A stretch of DNA of 64,000 nucleotides from Pseudomonadota bacterium (lineage in GTDB: Bacteria > Desulfobacterota > Desulfovibrionia > Desulfovibrionales > Desulfovibrionaceae): contig JAEYOJ010000076.1 of the NCBI GenBank assembly GCA_023411815.1, positions 62,001 through 126,000 of the forward strand, written 5' to 3'. The translations under genes were made by a program, and so were the position numbers. The notes under the pieces were generated by a model. The model saw nothing but the letters and a program-made list of their open reading frames with translations. It did not search any database and was not told the DNA's origin. Position 1 is the stretch's first letter, and every line of letters starts with the position of its first letter. This document shows, piece by piece, positions 49,309 through 58,330 of this stretch.

Positions 49309-51408
49309 TCAGCTCCGGATGTTGCGGATGAGGGCGTCGAGGCGGCTCGCCAGCTCGGCGAGCTGGACCACGGCCAGCGAAGACTGCTGCATGGACTCGG
49401 CGGACTCCGAGGCGATGCGGTTGATCTCCTCCGTGGAGCGGGAGATCTGCTCGCTGGAGGTCGATTGCTGCTCCGAGGCCGTGGCTATGCTGAGCACCTG
49501 CTGCGCGGTCTGCTCGGCCAGCCCTACGATCTGGCGCAGGGCCTCGCCCGAGGTGCGGGCCAGCTCGGAGCTGCGGGCGATGGCCAGCGCGGTCTCCTCC
49601 GTGGACTGAATATTGCGCTTGGCGCTGGCCTGGATCTGGCGGATGGCCGCATCCACGTCCGCCGTGGCGGCCATGGTCTTTTCGGCCAGCTTGCGCACCT
49701 CGTCGGCCACGACGGCGAAGCCGCGGCCCGCCTCGCCCGCGCGGGCCGCTTCGATGGCGGCGTTCAGCGCAAGCAGGTTGGTCTGGTCCGCGATATCCGA
49801 GATCACGCCCATGATGCGGCCGATGGCCTCGGCCTGCTGCCCCAGCTCACCCATGTCGTCCCGCAGGGCGTCGGCCATGCGCCTGATGCCCTGTATGCCG
49901 CCCACGGCCTCGTCGACGATGCGCGAGCCGTCCATGGCCTTGCCGCGCGTCTGCCCGGCGATGCCCGCGGCGTTCTGGGCGTTGCGGGCCACTTCCAGCA
50001 CCGAGGCGTTCATCTGCTCCATGGCCGTGGCTGCCTCGGCCAGGCGGCTGCGCTGGAGGTCGGCCCCGCGGCTCGATTCGTCCAGCTGGGCCGACAGCTC
50101 CTCGGAAGCCTGGGAGACCTGCGCGGCCACATCGGTGGCTTCCGATGCGGTTTGGGCGATAAGCTCGTTCTGCTGCTCGATGCGGAACTGCTTCTGCTGG
50201 ATTTCGGTCAGATCCGTGGCGATGGCGAAGGCGGCGATGATCCGTCCGTCGAGGTCCTTGATGGGCGCCACGTCCATTTTGATATGGCGCTGGTTGCCCT
50301 TGAGCGTGCTTATGGTGAGCTGCGCGCCGCGCACGGCTTGCCCGTCGCGAACGACCCTGGCGCTCAGGGTCTCGCGCCCGGGATCGTTGTAGAAGAACTC
50401 GCCCGTGCGCATGCCGGCGGCGTCCTCTGGCCGCATGTCGCGCTCCAGGAGGTCCAGGCAGGCCTGATTGGCGAAGAGCACCGTGCCCCGCGTGTCGCTG
50501 ATGACGCAGGGCACGGTCATGCCGTGCATGAGGCCCTGGCTCATGCCCAGCTTGTCCTTGAGTTCCGCCACCATGGCCTGCACATGGCCGGCCATGGCCT
50601 TAAGCTCGCCCGTGAGCGGGGCGTCGATGGAGGCGGCGAAATCGCCGGCGGCCACGCGCTCGGCATAGCGGCGCACCGCGAGGATGGGCCGGATGACCCC
50701 GCGCAGGGTGAGCAGGCCGAAAATCACGGCCAGGGCCAATCCCGTGACAATGCCGCCTAGCGCCGCCAAGCGTGCCGTGGATACGCTTCCGGCCGTCTCC
50801 AGTTCGACCTCATGGTAGCTATCGGCGGCAAGGTCACCGGCCTTGACCAACAAGGTCACCAGATCCTTGCCGATTCTGTCTGTCTGAGCATAGATCTCGA
50901 CAATCTCACGCTCGAGCTTGCCAAGCTGATTCAAAGGATCGCCGTTGGCCCGCAGGTCCAATACCCGCCTCGACTTGCCGTAGGCTACCAGCACAGACTT
51001 TTCGAACACGCTCGAATGCAGGGCCGCGGCCTTGCCGAGCAGTTTGCGCAGGTCGTCATGCGTGACCGCCTCGTAGCGCTTCCCATCCACTTCGCCGCCT
51101 TTGAGCAGCGCAGCGGCCAGTCGGTTGAAGCGGTCCTCGTGTTCCTTGTAGTTTTGCCAGGACTCCTGGATTTCATCCGCATCCTGGGCGGTCATGATTT
51201 CCATGAGCATCTGCATCTCCCTGGCGATGAGATACTCCAACTGCACGGCCGCGTTGGAAACCAGGGATTGCCGATCCAACTCCGCCATGGCCCGGCCCAT
51301 CTCGCCGGCCTGCCATAGGCTCGAACCGCCGAGTCCGATCAGCAAGAGGGTTATGGCGCCGAAACCCAGGCACAGTCTAGCTTGTATGGACTCCAGGATA
51401 TTGCCCAC
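49309..51408 (-). CDS. Methyl-accepting chemotaxis protein with PAS domain
   Basis: A 699-residue chemoreceptor. One helix (about 13-30), a periplasmic four-helix-type sensor (about 31-205), a second helix (about 210-230), HAMP, a PAS domain (about 290-410) and a coiled-coil signalling domain with IGVISDIADQTNLLALNAAIEAARAGEAGRGFAVVA (hairpin tip). It ends without a CheR-binding pentapeptide. The GTG start at 51408 has GGGGAGG but at very short spacing, so the true start may be nearby. It controls flagellar motion through CheA and CheW; the ligand is unknown. Confidence 0.88.
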   Translation of the reverse strand: MGNILESIQARLCLGFGAITLLLIGLGGSSLWQAGEMGRAMAELDRQSLVSNAAVQLEYLIAREMQMLMEIMTAQDADEIQESWQNYKEHEDRFNRLAAALLKGGEVDGKRYEAVTHDDLRKLLGKAAALHSSVFEKSVLVAYGKSRRVLDLRANGDPLNQLGKLEREIVEIYAQTDRIGKDLVTLLVKAGDLAADSYHEVELETAGSVSTARLAALGGIVTGLALAVIFGLLTLRGVIRPILAVRRYAERVAAGDFAASIDAPLTGELKAMAGHVQAMVAELKDKLGMSQGLMHGMTVPCVISDTRGTVLFANQACLDLLERDMRPEDAAGMRTGEFFYNDPGRETLSARVVRDGQAVRGAQLTISTLKGNQRHIKMDVAPIKDLDGRIIAAFAIATDLTEIQQKQFRIEQQNELIAQTASEATDVAAQVSQASEELSAQLDESSRGADLQRSRLAEAATAMEQMNASVLEVARNAQNAAGIAGQTRGKAMDGSRIVDEAVGGIQGIRRMADALRDDMGELGQQAEAIGRIMGVISDIADQTNLLALNAAIEAARAGEAGRGFAVVADEVRKLAEKTMAATADVDAAIRQIQASAKRNIQSTEETALAIARSSELARTSGEALRQIVGLAEQTAQQVLSIATASEQQSTSSEQISRSTEEINRIASESAESMQQSSLAVVQLAELASRLDALIRNIRS

Positions 51409-51621
51409 GCCTCCCCCTATTTTGCGGCCAAGCTGCTGGAAACACGGGCGGGAGTCAAGCGTCCCGTAAGGGCCGTGACAGTATTGGATTGAGGTTGGAA
51501 GTCGGCACTGAAATTGTGCATTTCATGTGCCAGGGACAACTAATGTAGGGATCGACCAATTTATGTTGCAATCTAATTAAGAACATACGAAGATGTATCA
51601 TCATTTTTCAAATACATCGGT

Positions 51622-53292
51622 GTGAGCATGAACCGTAAGGTTCCACCTATAATCGATCCCGCCCGTGGGCAGGACCGCCGGAACCAGTGCCATGGCGTCC
51701 CGGATCTCGGTGCGGGCCGCGCTTGTCCGAGTCTGGAGGCGGCCGTCGCGGCCATGCCGGACGGCCTGCTGGTCTTCGACGCGGGGCTGCGCCTTGCGCA
51801 CGCCAATTCCGCGGCCAAGCGGATCCTCGGGCTGTGTTCGGGTGAATGTCCCGTGACCGCCCGGGACATTGCGCAAGCCCTGCGCCCGGCAGGGCCAAGC
51901 GGCATGCCCCTGCCCGTGGAAGACCTGCCCTGCATGCGCGCCCTGAGGGGCGAAGCCGTCGCCGGCGAACGGATCACGGTCGAAGTCGGCGGCGAGACGC
52001 GCCACCTGCTGTGCAGCGCCGCGCCCATGGAAGCCGGCCCGGACGGCAGGCAAGGAGTTGTGGTGACCCTCCGCTACATCCCGGACCAGGCCGGGACCGG
52101 GCCGCAGCCCGAAGCCCTGCTGCGTGAGCTGCGTCTGGCCAAGGTCGCGGCCGAGGAGGCCAACAGGGCCAAGAGCCTGTTCCTGGCCAACATGAGCCAC
52201 GAAATACGCACGCCCCTCAACGGCATCATGGGCATGGCCGAGCTGGCCCTGGCCAAGGAGCCGCGCAGGGAAGTCCGCGAATACCTGCAGCTGCTCAAGC
52301 AATCCGCCCTTTCGCTGCTGGACATCGTCAACGACATCCTGGACCTGTCCAGGGTGGAATCCGGGGAAACCCGGCTCATGGTGCGCGAGTTCGTCGCGCG
52401 CGACGAGCTGGAGGCGGCCGCCCGGCCTCTAGGCCTGAGCGCCAGGCAAAAAGGGCTGTCCTTCAGCCTGGACATCGCCCCCGACGTTCCGGAACGCCTG
52501 GCGGGGGATCCGCAGCGCCTGTGCCAGATCCTGATCAACCTGCTGGGTAATGCCGTGAAGTTCACCAGGCAGGGCGGGATCGCGGTGCTGGTGGAGGTCG
52601 CATCCATGGACCCCGCTTCCCCGGGCGGCGAGGTGCTGCTGCACACGCAGGTCCGCGATACAGGTATCGGCATCGCACCGGAATACCTCGCCAATGTTTT
52701 CGATAGATTCTTCACCACCACGGCCCTGGATTGTCCGGAATCCGGAGGCTCCGGCCTGGGACTGGCGATTTCCCGCCGCCTGGCCGAGATGATGGGCGGG
52801 GAGATGTGGGTCGAAAGCGTCCAAGGCCGCGGCAGCACGTTTCATTTCACGGCCCGCCTCGGCCTGGTCCGGGAACAAGAGGGACGGTTCGAATCCGCGC
52901 GGCTCCTGGGCCGCGAGCCTGCCCCGGCCCTGCGCATACTTCTCGCCGAGGACAACGCCATCAATCAGCTCGTGCTCATGGATCAGCTTAAGGCCAGGGG
53001 CCATGTGGCCGCCTTGGCCCGCGACGGCCGGGAGGCCCTGCGCATGCTGTCCGAGGGCGTCTACGACCTGGTGCTCATGGATGTGCGCATGCCCGAGGTC
53101 GACGGCGAGGAGGCCGTTCGCCGCATCCGCGCCGGCGAGACAGGAACCCCGGATATCCCGGTCGTGGCCCTGACGGCCTGCGCCCTGGATGGCGACCGCG
53201 AGCGCCTGCTGGCCTGCGGCATGGACGACTACCTGGCCAAGCCCGTGGACGCGGACGCATTGGACAGGCTCCTGGCCCGCTTCGCGTCCTGA
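51622..53292 (+). CDS. Hybrid histidine kinase, PAS-HisKA-HATPase-REC
   Basis: A 556-residue cytoplasmic hybrid kinase (554 if the ATG at 51628 is used; no ribosome site decides). A PAS domain (about 40-155, LLVFDAGLRLAHANSAAKRILG) precedes HisKA with ANMSHEIRTPLNGIMGMAEL, HATPase with NLLGNAVKF and GSGLGLAISRRLA, and a receiver with LLAEDNAINQ, LVLMDVRMPEVDG and YLAKPVD. It is divergent from the chemoreceptor gene, 213 nt away. Confidence 0.88.
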   Translation: MSMNRKVPPIIDPARGQDRRNQCHGVPDLGAGRACPSLEAAVAAMPDGLLVFDAGLRLAHANSAAKRILGLCSGECPVTARDIAQALRPAGPSGMPLPVEDLPCMRALRGEAVAGERITVEVGGETRHLLCSAAPMEAGPDGRQGVVVTLRYIPDQAGTGPQPEALLRELRLAKVAAEEANRAKSLFLANMSHEIRTPLNGIMGMAELALAKEPRREVREYLQLLKQSALSLLDIVNDILDLSRVESGETRLMVREFVARDELEAAARPLGLSARQKGLSFSLDIAPDVPERLAGDPQRLCQILINLLGNAVKFTRQGGIAVLVEVASMDPASPGGEVLLHTQVRDTGIGIAPEYLANVFDRFFTTTALDCPESGGSGLGLAISRRLAEMMGGEMWVESVQGRGSTFHFTARLGLVREQEGRFESARLLGREPAPALRILLAEDNAINQLVLMDQLKARGHVAALARDGREALRMLSEGVYDLVLMDVRMPEVDGEEAVRRIRAGETGTPDIPVVALTACALDGDRERLLACGMDDYLAKPVDADALDRLLARFAS

Positions 53293-53395
53293 GCGGCCTC
53301 GGCCTGCGGTATGTCTGCGCCTCGCCGCTTACATTCCTGGCTTCTCTTTCTTCTTGACCTCATCCCGTCCCAACCGTAGCGTCCGGTACCATGAG

Positions 53396-53429
53396 GGGAC
53401 CGTTTCTTCGCATGGTGCGAAGAAGTCCC
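53396..53429 (+). promoter_or_regulatory. Hairpin in the leader of the RRM gene
   Basis: TTCTTCGC and GCGAAGAA (53404-53424) form an 8-bp stem, extended by GGGAC and GTCCC across an internal loop. It lies 125 nt before the RRM protein start, in a 260-base gap. A structured leader is typical of cold-induced RNA-binding protein genes, so it may control expression by temperature; this is an inference. Confidence 0.5.
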
Positions 53430-53553
53430 GGTTCACGGTAACGCGGCGTCATTGGGCCAGGAGCCTCGGCAAGGTCTGTATTCCTCAAGGTTTTCAGCCC
53501 TCCTCGTTTCCGGAATCGATTGTGACCCAACCAAGTGCAAGGAGTTGTTGTTC

Positions 53554-53868
53554 ATGGCTAAGTCGCTGTACGTCGGCAATCTGCCCTTTTCCGCCACCGA
53601 GGAGGATCTGCGCACGATGTTTTCGCAGTTCGGGGCAATCAGCAGGATCAATATGATCACGGATCGCGAGACAGGCCGCCCGCGCGGCTTCGCCTTCGTT
53701 GAAATAGAGGGGGATGCGGACGGTATCATTCGGGCCCTGGACGGCTACCGCATGTCCGGCCGGGTGCTCAAGGTCAACGAGGCCAAGCCCCGCGAGCCCC
53801 GCGCCCCGCGCGAGAGCCGTCCCTTCGGCGACAGCCGCGAGTACCGCCCCCGCCAGCCGCGCTGGTAG
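53554..53868 (+). CDS. RRM-domain RNA-binding protein
   Basis: A 104-residue protein with one RRM (residues 3-78). RNP2 reads LYVGNLPF and RNP1 RGFAFVEI, both complete. A basic Arg/Pro-rich tail follows (REPRAPRESRPFGDSREYRPRQPRW). Small RRM proteins of this type bind single-stranded RNA and are often cold-induced. ATG 53554 has AAGGAG upstream, although the frame opens at 53452. Confidence 0.9.
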   Translation: MAKSLYVGNLPFSATEEDLRTMFSQFGAISRINMITDRETGRPRGFAFVEIEGDADGIIRALDGYRMSGRVLKVNEAKPREPRAPRESRPFGDSREYRPRQPRW

Positions 53869-53892
53869 GAACCTGGCGCACATGACGATGAT

Positions 53893-53920
53893 CGCCCGCT
53901 CCGGGACTTCCGGGGCGGGC
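53893..53920 (+). terminator. Terminator-like hairpin after the RRM gene
   Basis: GCCCGC-T-CCGG pairs with CCGG-G-GCGGGC around GACTT, 25 nt after the RRM stop. Only a weak T-rich stretch follows. Confidence 0.45.
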
Positions 53921-54106
53921 GTTGCTGCGTCCGACGCGGCACATTCCGCTCGGGGGGGCAATTCGCACTTCAGGGGGCCCGGCAGCAACTGTGAGGGCGC
54001 GAGGCCTGGCCCCACTGGGATCGGCCTTGAGTCACTCATTGTCTTTCATTGCGCGCGGCGCTCATGTATATGTCGGGTAAAACCCTGAGCACCCTGGAGG
54101 TCGCCT

Positions 54107-54406
54107 GTGAACGATATCGTCCTGCAACGCATCCGTCAGATCGTCTCCGGCCCGGAGGATCAGCGGCCCGCCAGCTTCGAACTGGCCTACAAGCTGGCCA
54201 AGGAAGCGGCCGACGGCGGCGGAGATCCGGACAAGCTGCCCTGGCTGCTCGTGCGCATGTTCTCCATCTTCGAGTACGGCCGGGAGCCCCAGGACGTGCA
54301 TGAGGACATGCAGGCAGGCCTGCGCGAGGAGGGCGTGCCCAAGGGTTCGCCCATCCTGCGCACCGAGATGGCCAAGACGCTGCAGCGCAGGGCCGACGAC
54401 ATGTAG
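54107..54406 (+). CDS. Conserved hypothetical protein, small and helical
   Basis: A 99-residue soluble, mostly helical acidic protein (VLQRIRQIVSGPEDQRPASF, LPWLLVRMFSIFEYGREPQD). Family not recognised; no cysteines or motifs. GTG start at 54107 with GGAGG upstream and a good spacing supports translation. It stands alone between the RRM gene and the beta-lysine genes. Confidence 0.6.
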   Translation: MNDIVLQRIRQIVSGPEDQRPASFELAYKLAKEAADGGGDPDKLPWLLVRMFSIFEYGREPQDVHEDMQAGLREEGVPKGSPILRTEMAKTLQRRADDM

Positions 54407-54530
54407 GAAACCATTTGAAGGCATACGCAGAGGCACGGCCTCTGAATGTCTCCTTCAACAGGGAAATCGCCCCTGCGTCCCTGTCTTCATGCCCTGGAGC
54501 CTGGGTCCGGGAGAGGATGACCGCCTGCGC

Positions 54531-55436
54531 TCAGGCCGCAGCGTTACGTCCCTCGGACCGGGCGTCTGTCCGCCGCAGGGGCTTGTGCCAGACGTTCATG
54601 CATTCCAGCGCGCCGGCGATGTTCGTGTTGCGCGTGAGCGTGCCGGCGAAGGCGTATCCGGCTCGGGCAAAGGTGATGTTCATGCCCGGCGACACGGCCC
54701 TGGCGATGGTATAGGCCGTGAGCACGCCGAACCGCGCGGCCTCGTCCTCCAGGCGGGCCAGCAGGACCGAGGCGAGGCCCTGACCTCGATGCTCCGGCAG
54801 GGTGGCGAAGTCGGTCATCTCCGCGTTCCGCCCCTTGCGGTCCAGTTCGGCCGAGGCCACGGCCGCGAGCCCGCCGTTCTTGAACGCGCCCATGTAGCGT
54901 ACGTGGCTGCGCATGGTTTCGCACAGGTAACGCGGATCATGGATGGGGAACGGATAGCTGGCGAAGACCTGCCCGTACAGTACGGCCATTTCCTGGCAGT
55001 GCTCCTGGCTCAGGACCTGGAACGTATATCCCGGCGGAATACGCGGCGCATTTCTTCGCGCCTTGCGGGCCAGCGCCGCGTCGAGCACGCTGCGCACGGC
55101 TTCCGCGTCCCGCGGCTTTGCGCGGGCTGGCTTGCGGTAACGGGCCAGGAAGCACACGTCGCGTTTGCCGCACAGCATGCCGGGCACGCGCGCCTCTTCC
55201 TCGAAGCCGCGCTCCAGGAAAGCCGCGCGGGCGGCAACCGGGGCCTTTACGAATATCTTGCCGTAATCCCTGGCGCGAGCCAGGGACAGCACGTGCTCCG
55301 CCACATCGTCGGCCTCGGCCGCATTCTCCAGCTTCATGAGATAGACTCGATCCGACAGCGGGCCATGCTGGATCAGAGCCGGTCCAAGCCGCTCGATCCT
55401 GTCCTCCATCGCCTCCATTTTCGGATTACCCGTCAT
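54531..55436 (-). CDS. ablB: Beta-lysine N-acetyltransferase
   Basis: A 301-residue protein. The C-terminal half is a GNAT acetyltransferase (YMGAFKNGGLAAVASAELD, then TLPEHRGQGLASVLLARLE as the acetyl-CoA loop). The N-terminal half is typical of AblB (LERLGPALIQHG). AblB acetylates beta-lysine at the epsilon amino group to yield the osmolyte N-epsilon-acetyl-beta-lysine. It overlaps the lysine aminomutase stop by 11 nt, which places both in one operon. Confidence 0.88.
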   Translation of the reverse strand: MTGNPKMEAMEDRIERLGPALIQHGPLSDRVYLMKLENAAEADDVAEHVLSLARARDYGKIFVKAPVAARAAFLERGFEEEARVPGMLCGKRDVCFLARYRKPARAKPRDAEAVRSVLDAALARKARRNAPRIPPGYTFQVLSQEHCQEMAVLYGQVFASYPFPIHDPRYLCETMRSHVRYMGAFKNGGLAAVASAELDRKGRNAEMTDFATLPEHRGQGLASVLLARLEDEAARFGVLTAYTIARAVSPGMNITFARAGYAFAGTLTRNTNIAGALECMNVWHKPLRRTDARSEGRNAAA

Positions 55437-56766
55437 GATTATTCTCCCGTGCGTTGTCGCCCGGACGGCGCTCCAGCCGCGCGGTGCCCTCGGGCACCAG
55501 GCTCTGGGTGTCGTCCCAATCCGAGACGAGTTTTTCTATGCCCACCGCCGCGTATTCTTCGGCGTCCTGCTCCTTGAGCTGCAGATCGCAGGAAGCGCAG
55601 TCGCGGTCGCAGATCGTGGGCGTGTAGCAGTCTGGCTCGGCATAGGTGGTGATGACGCCCTCGTAGTTGCGCAGCACCACTTTGTTGGTGGCCCAGGAGA
55701 TGACGTAGTTGGGCGTGACCGGGATCTTGCCCCCGCCGCCGGGCGCGTCGATGACGTAGGTCGGTCGGGCGAAACCGGAGGTGTGGCCCACCAGGGACTC
55801 TATGATTTCGATGCCCTTGCCCACGGGCGTGCGGAAGTGCGTCAGCCCCTCGGACAGGTCGCACTGGTACAGGTAGTACGGCCGCACGCGGTTGCGCACG
55901 AGCTTGTGCAGCAGCGAGCGCATGATGCGCGGGCAGTCGTTGACGCCGGCCAGCAGCACCGACTGGTTGCCCAGGGGAATGCCCGCGTCGGCCAGCTTCG
56001 CCAATGCCTCGCGCGCCGAGCGCGTCACCTCGCGCGGATGGTTGAAGTGGGTGTTGAGCCATACCGGATGGTGTTTCCTGATGATAGACATGAGGTCGTC
56101 CGTGACGCGGTAAGGCAGCACCACGGGCATGCGGCTGCCGATGCGCACGACCTCCACGTGCTCGATCCTGCGCAGGCTCCACAGCAGCCAGTCGAGGGTC
56201 TCGTCGGGCAGCATGAGCGGGTCGCCGCCTGACAGGAGCACGTCGCGCACGCGCGGGGCGGAGCGGATGTAGGCCAAACCCTGCTCCATCTGTGCGCGGC
56301 TCGGGATGTGCCCCTCGTCGCCGACCTTGCGCTTGCGCGTACAGTGACGGCAGTACATGGCGCACAGGTTGGAGACATGGAACAGCACGCGGTCCGGGTA
56401 GCGGTGGGTGATGCCCGGCGCGGGGCTGTCCTCGTCCTCGTGCAGCGGGTCGGCCATGTCGTGCGGGCCGATGTCCAGCTCGCGCACCGAGGGGAAGGCC
56501 TGCCGGAAAACCGGATCGTTGGCGTAGTCCGTCGTGTCGATGAGCGACAGATAGTACGGCGTGATGGCCAAGGGGAATTTTTCCAACGTGCGTTCGTAGC
56601 CCGCGCGCTCCTCGGGCTCGAAGCGGATGCCCGTAAGCGCCTCGAAGCTGTCGATGTCGCGCACCGTGTGGCGGATGTGCCAACGCCAGTCGGTCCATTT
56701 GGCCTTGCTCGCCTGGGAGCTGATGCGCTGGCTGACTTCCTGCTGGCGTGGGTTGTATATGGTCAT
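55426..56766 (-). CDS. ablA: Lysine 2,3-aminomutase
   Basis: A 446-residue radical-SAM, PLP-dependent enzyme that turns L-lysine into L-beta-lysine. The Fe-S motif is CAMYCRHC and the PLP/substrate regions include LLSGGDPLMLPD. A C-terminal Cys cluster (CDRDCASCDLQ) is present, as expected for zinc or structural binding in the family. The frame is open up to 57498, but ATG 56766 starts MTIYNPRQQEVSQRISSQ and has a GGAGATAA ribosome site. With AblB it makes a compatible solute used by anaerobes under salt stress. Confidence 0.92.
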   Translation of the reverse strand: MTIYNPRQQEVSQRISSQASKAKWTDWRWHIRHTVRDIDSFEALTGIRFEPEERAGYERTLEKFPLAITPYYLSLIDTTDYANDPVFRQAFPSVRELDIGPHDMADPLHEDEDSPAPGITHRYPDRVLFHVSNLCAMYCRHCTRKRKVGDEGHIPSRAQMEQGLAYIRSAPRVRDVLLSGGDPLMLPDETLDWLLWSLRRIEHVEVVRIGSRMPVVLPYRVTDDLMSIIRKHHPVWLNTHFNHPREVTRSAREALAKLADAGIPLGNQSVLLAGVNDCPRIMRSLLHKLVRNRVRPYYLYQCDLSEGLTHFRTPVGKGIEIIESLVGHTSGFARPTYVIDAPGGGGKIPVTPNYVISWATNKVVLRNYEGVITTYAEPDCYTPTICDRDCASCDLQLKEQDAEEYAAVGIEKLVSDWDDTQSLVPEGTARLERRPGDNARENNHDG

Positions 56767-56801
56767 GCGTTTATCTCCTTGGTTGTGTTCTTCGTGCCGC
56801 C

Positions 56802-57584
56802 CTACAGCACCTGCGCCAGAAAAGCCCTGGTGCGGTCTTCCCTCGGCTGGCCGAAGACCTGCTCCGGCGTGCCCTGCTCCAGGATGACGCCTTCGTCCAT
56901 GAAGTAGACCGTATCGGCCACCTCGCGGGCGAAGCCCATCTCGTGCGTGACCACGACCATGGTCATGCCCTCGGCGGCCAGTTCCTTCATGACCGCGAGC
57001 ACCTCGCCCACCAATTCGGGGTCCAGAGCGCTGGTGGGCTCGTCGAAGAGGATGGCTTCGGGTTCCATGGCCAGGGCGCGGGCAATGGCCACGCGCTGCT
57101 TCTGGCCGCCCGAGAGCTGGCTGGGCCAGGCCTCTTCCTTGTCCGACAGGCCGACCTTGGCCAGGTAGGCTCGGGCGGTCTCCACGGCCTCGTGCTTGGA
57201 TTTGCCCAGGACCTGCGTGGGGCCTTCGATGACATTGCCCAGCACGGTCATGTGCGGAAAGAGGTTGAAGTGCTGGAAGACCATGCCGACCTTGGTGCGC
57301 ATGGCGTTGATGGCCCGCTCCGTATCCTCCACGGGCTTGCCGCCGATGGCCACGCGGCCTTTTTGCGGCCGCTCCAGGTAGTTCACGCAGCGTAGCAAGG
57401 TGGACTTGCCCGAGCCCGAGGAGCCGATGATCGTGACCACCTCGGAGCGGGTAACGTCCAGGTCGATGCCGCGCAGCACGTGCAGTTCGCCGAACCATTT
57501 GTGCAGGCCGCGCACGCTGATCATTGGGGGCTGTAATGATTGGGGCGACTGGCCGGTTTTCGGGCTGCCTGGTTTCATGTTCAT
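56802..57584 (-). CDS. Polar amino-acid ABC transporter ATPase
   Basis: A 260-residue ATPase of the GlnQ/HisP type. Walker A is GSSGSGKST, signature LSGGQKQR, Walker B ILFDEPTS and the switch His in VTHEMGF. The start overlaps the permease stop as ATGA. It lies between the permease and lysine 2,3-aminomutase, in the same direction. I infer import of lysine (the aminomutase substrate) or of the finished osmolyte. Confidence 0.9.
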   Translation of the reverse strand: MNMKPGSPKTGQSPQSLQPPMISVRGLHKWFGELHVLRGIDLDVTRSEVVTIIGSSGSGKSTLLRCVNYLERPQKGRVAIGGKPVEDTERAINAMRTKVGMVFQHFNLFPHMTVLGNVIEGPTQVLGKSKHEAVETARAYLAKVGLSDKEEAWPSQLSGGQKQRVAIARALAMEPEAILFDEPTSALDPELVGEVLAVMKELAAEGMTMVVVTHEMGFAREVADTVYFMDEGVILEQGTPEQVFGQPREDRTRAFLAQVL

Positions 57585-58243
57585 GTCATGCCCTCGCTGA
57601 GGCTCAGGCGTCGTTCCACCCTGGAGAACAGCCAGGTGAAGACGCCGGTGTAGAAGAGGTAGAACAGGGCCGCGATGGTCAGCATCTCCATCATGCGGAA
57701 ATTGGACGAGGCCAGTTGCTGACTCTTGAGCAGCAGCTCGTTGATGGTGATGGCGCTGGCCAGGGACGAGTCCTTGAGCGCGATGATGAACTGGTTGCCC
57801 AGGGCCGGCACCGCGCGCTTGAAGGCCTGCGGCAGGATGATGCGCAGCATGGCCCTGGGGTAGGTCATGCCCAGGGAGCGCGCGGCCTCCATCTGGCCGG
57901 GCGCGATGGACCCGATGGCTCCCCGGAATATCTCGCCGATGTAGGCTCCGTTGTGGACGCCGAGGGCCAGCATGGCCGAGGTCAGGGCCGACAGGCCCAG
58001 TGTGCCGCGCAGCCCGTAATACAGGAACAGCAGCTGCAGCAGCAGCGGCGTGCCTCGGATGACGTAGATGTACCCTCGGGCGGGCAGGTTGAGCACGGCC
58101 TTGTCCGATATGCGCAGGAAGGCCGTGGCCAGCCCCAAGGCCAGCCCGAGCAGGATACCCAGAGCCGTGACCTGCAGGGTCATCCAGGCCGCGGGCAGGA
58201 AATAAGGCAAGAATTGCGGGAGCACCGTGAAGTCGTAATCCAT
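57581..58243 (-). CDS. Polar amino-acid ABC transporter permease
   Basis: A 220-residue inner-membrane permease with five hydrophobic segments and the signature YIYVIRGTPLLLQLLFLYYG, GAYIGEIFRGAIGSIAPGQMEAARSLGM of amino acid importers. As only one permease gene is present it probably forms a homodimer. It follows the binding protein by 87 nt and overlaps the ATPase start. Confidence 0.9.
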   Translation of the reverse strand: MDYDFTVLPQFLPYFLPAAWMTLQVTALGILLGLALGLATAFLRISDKAVLNLPARGYIYVIRGTPLLLQLLFLYYGLRGTLGLSALTSAMLALGVHNGAYIGEIFRGAIGSIAPGQMEAARSLGMTYPRAMLRIILPQAFKRAVPALGNQFIIALKDSSLASAITINELLLKSQQLASSNFRMMEMLTIAALFYLFYTGVFTWLFSRVERRLSLSEGMT

Positions 58244-58330
58244 GCGCTTCTCCGGTTGAGGGTGGGAGCTCGCTTGCGTTGAAAGGCGGGCGGCATTGGG
58301 ATGCCCGCCCGCCCGTGGGGTCCGGCGGGC

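Noticed and set aside
56767..57498. Long N-terminal extension of lysine 2,3-aminomutase
   Set aside because: It is antiparallel-frame overlap with the ABC ATPase gene; the normal aminomutase N-terminus begins at 56766.
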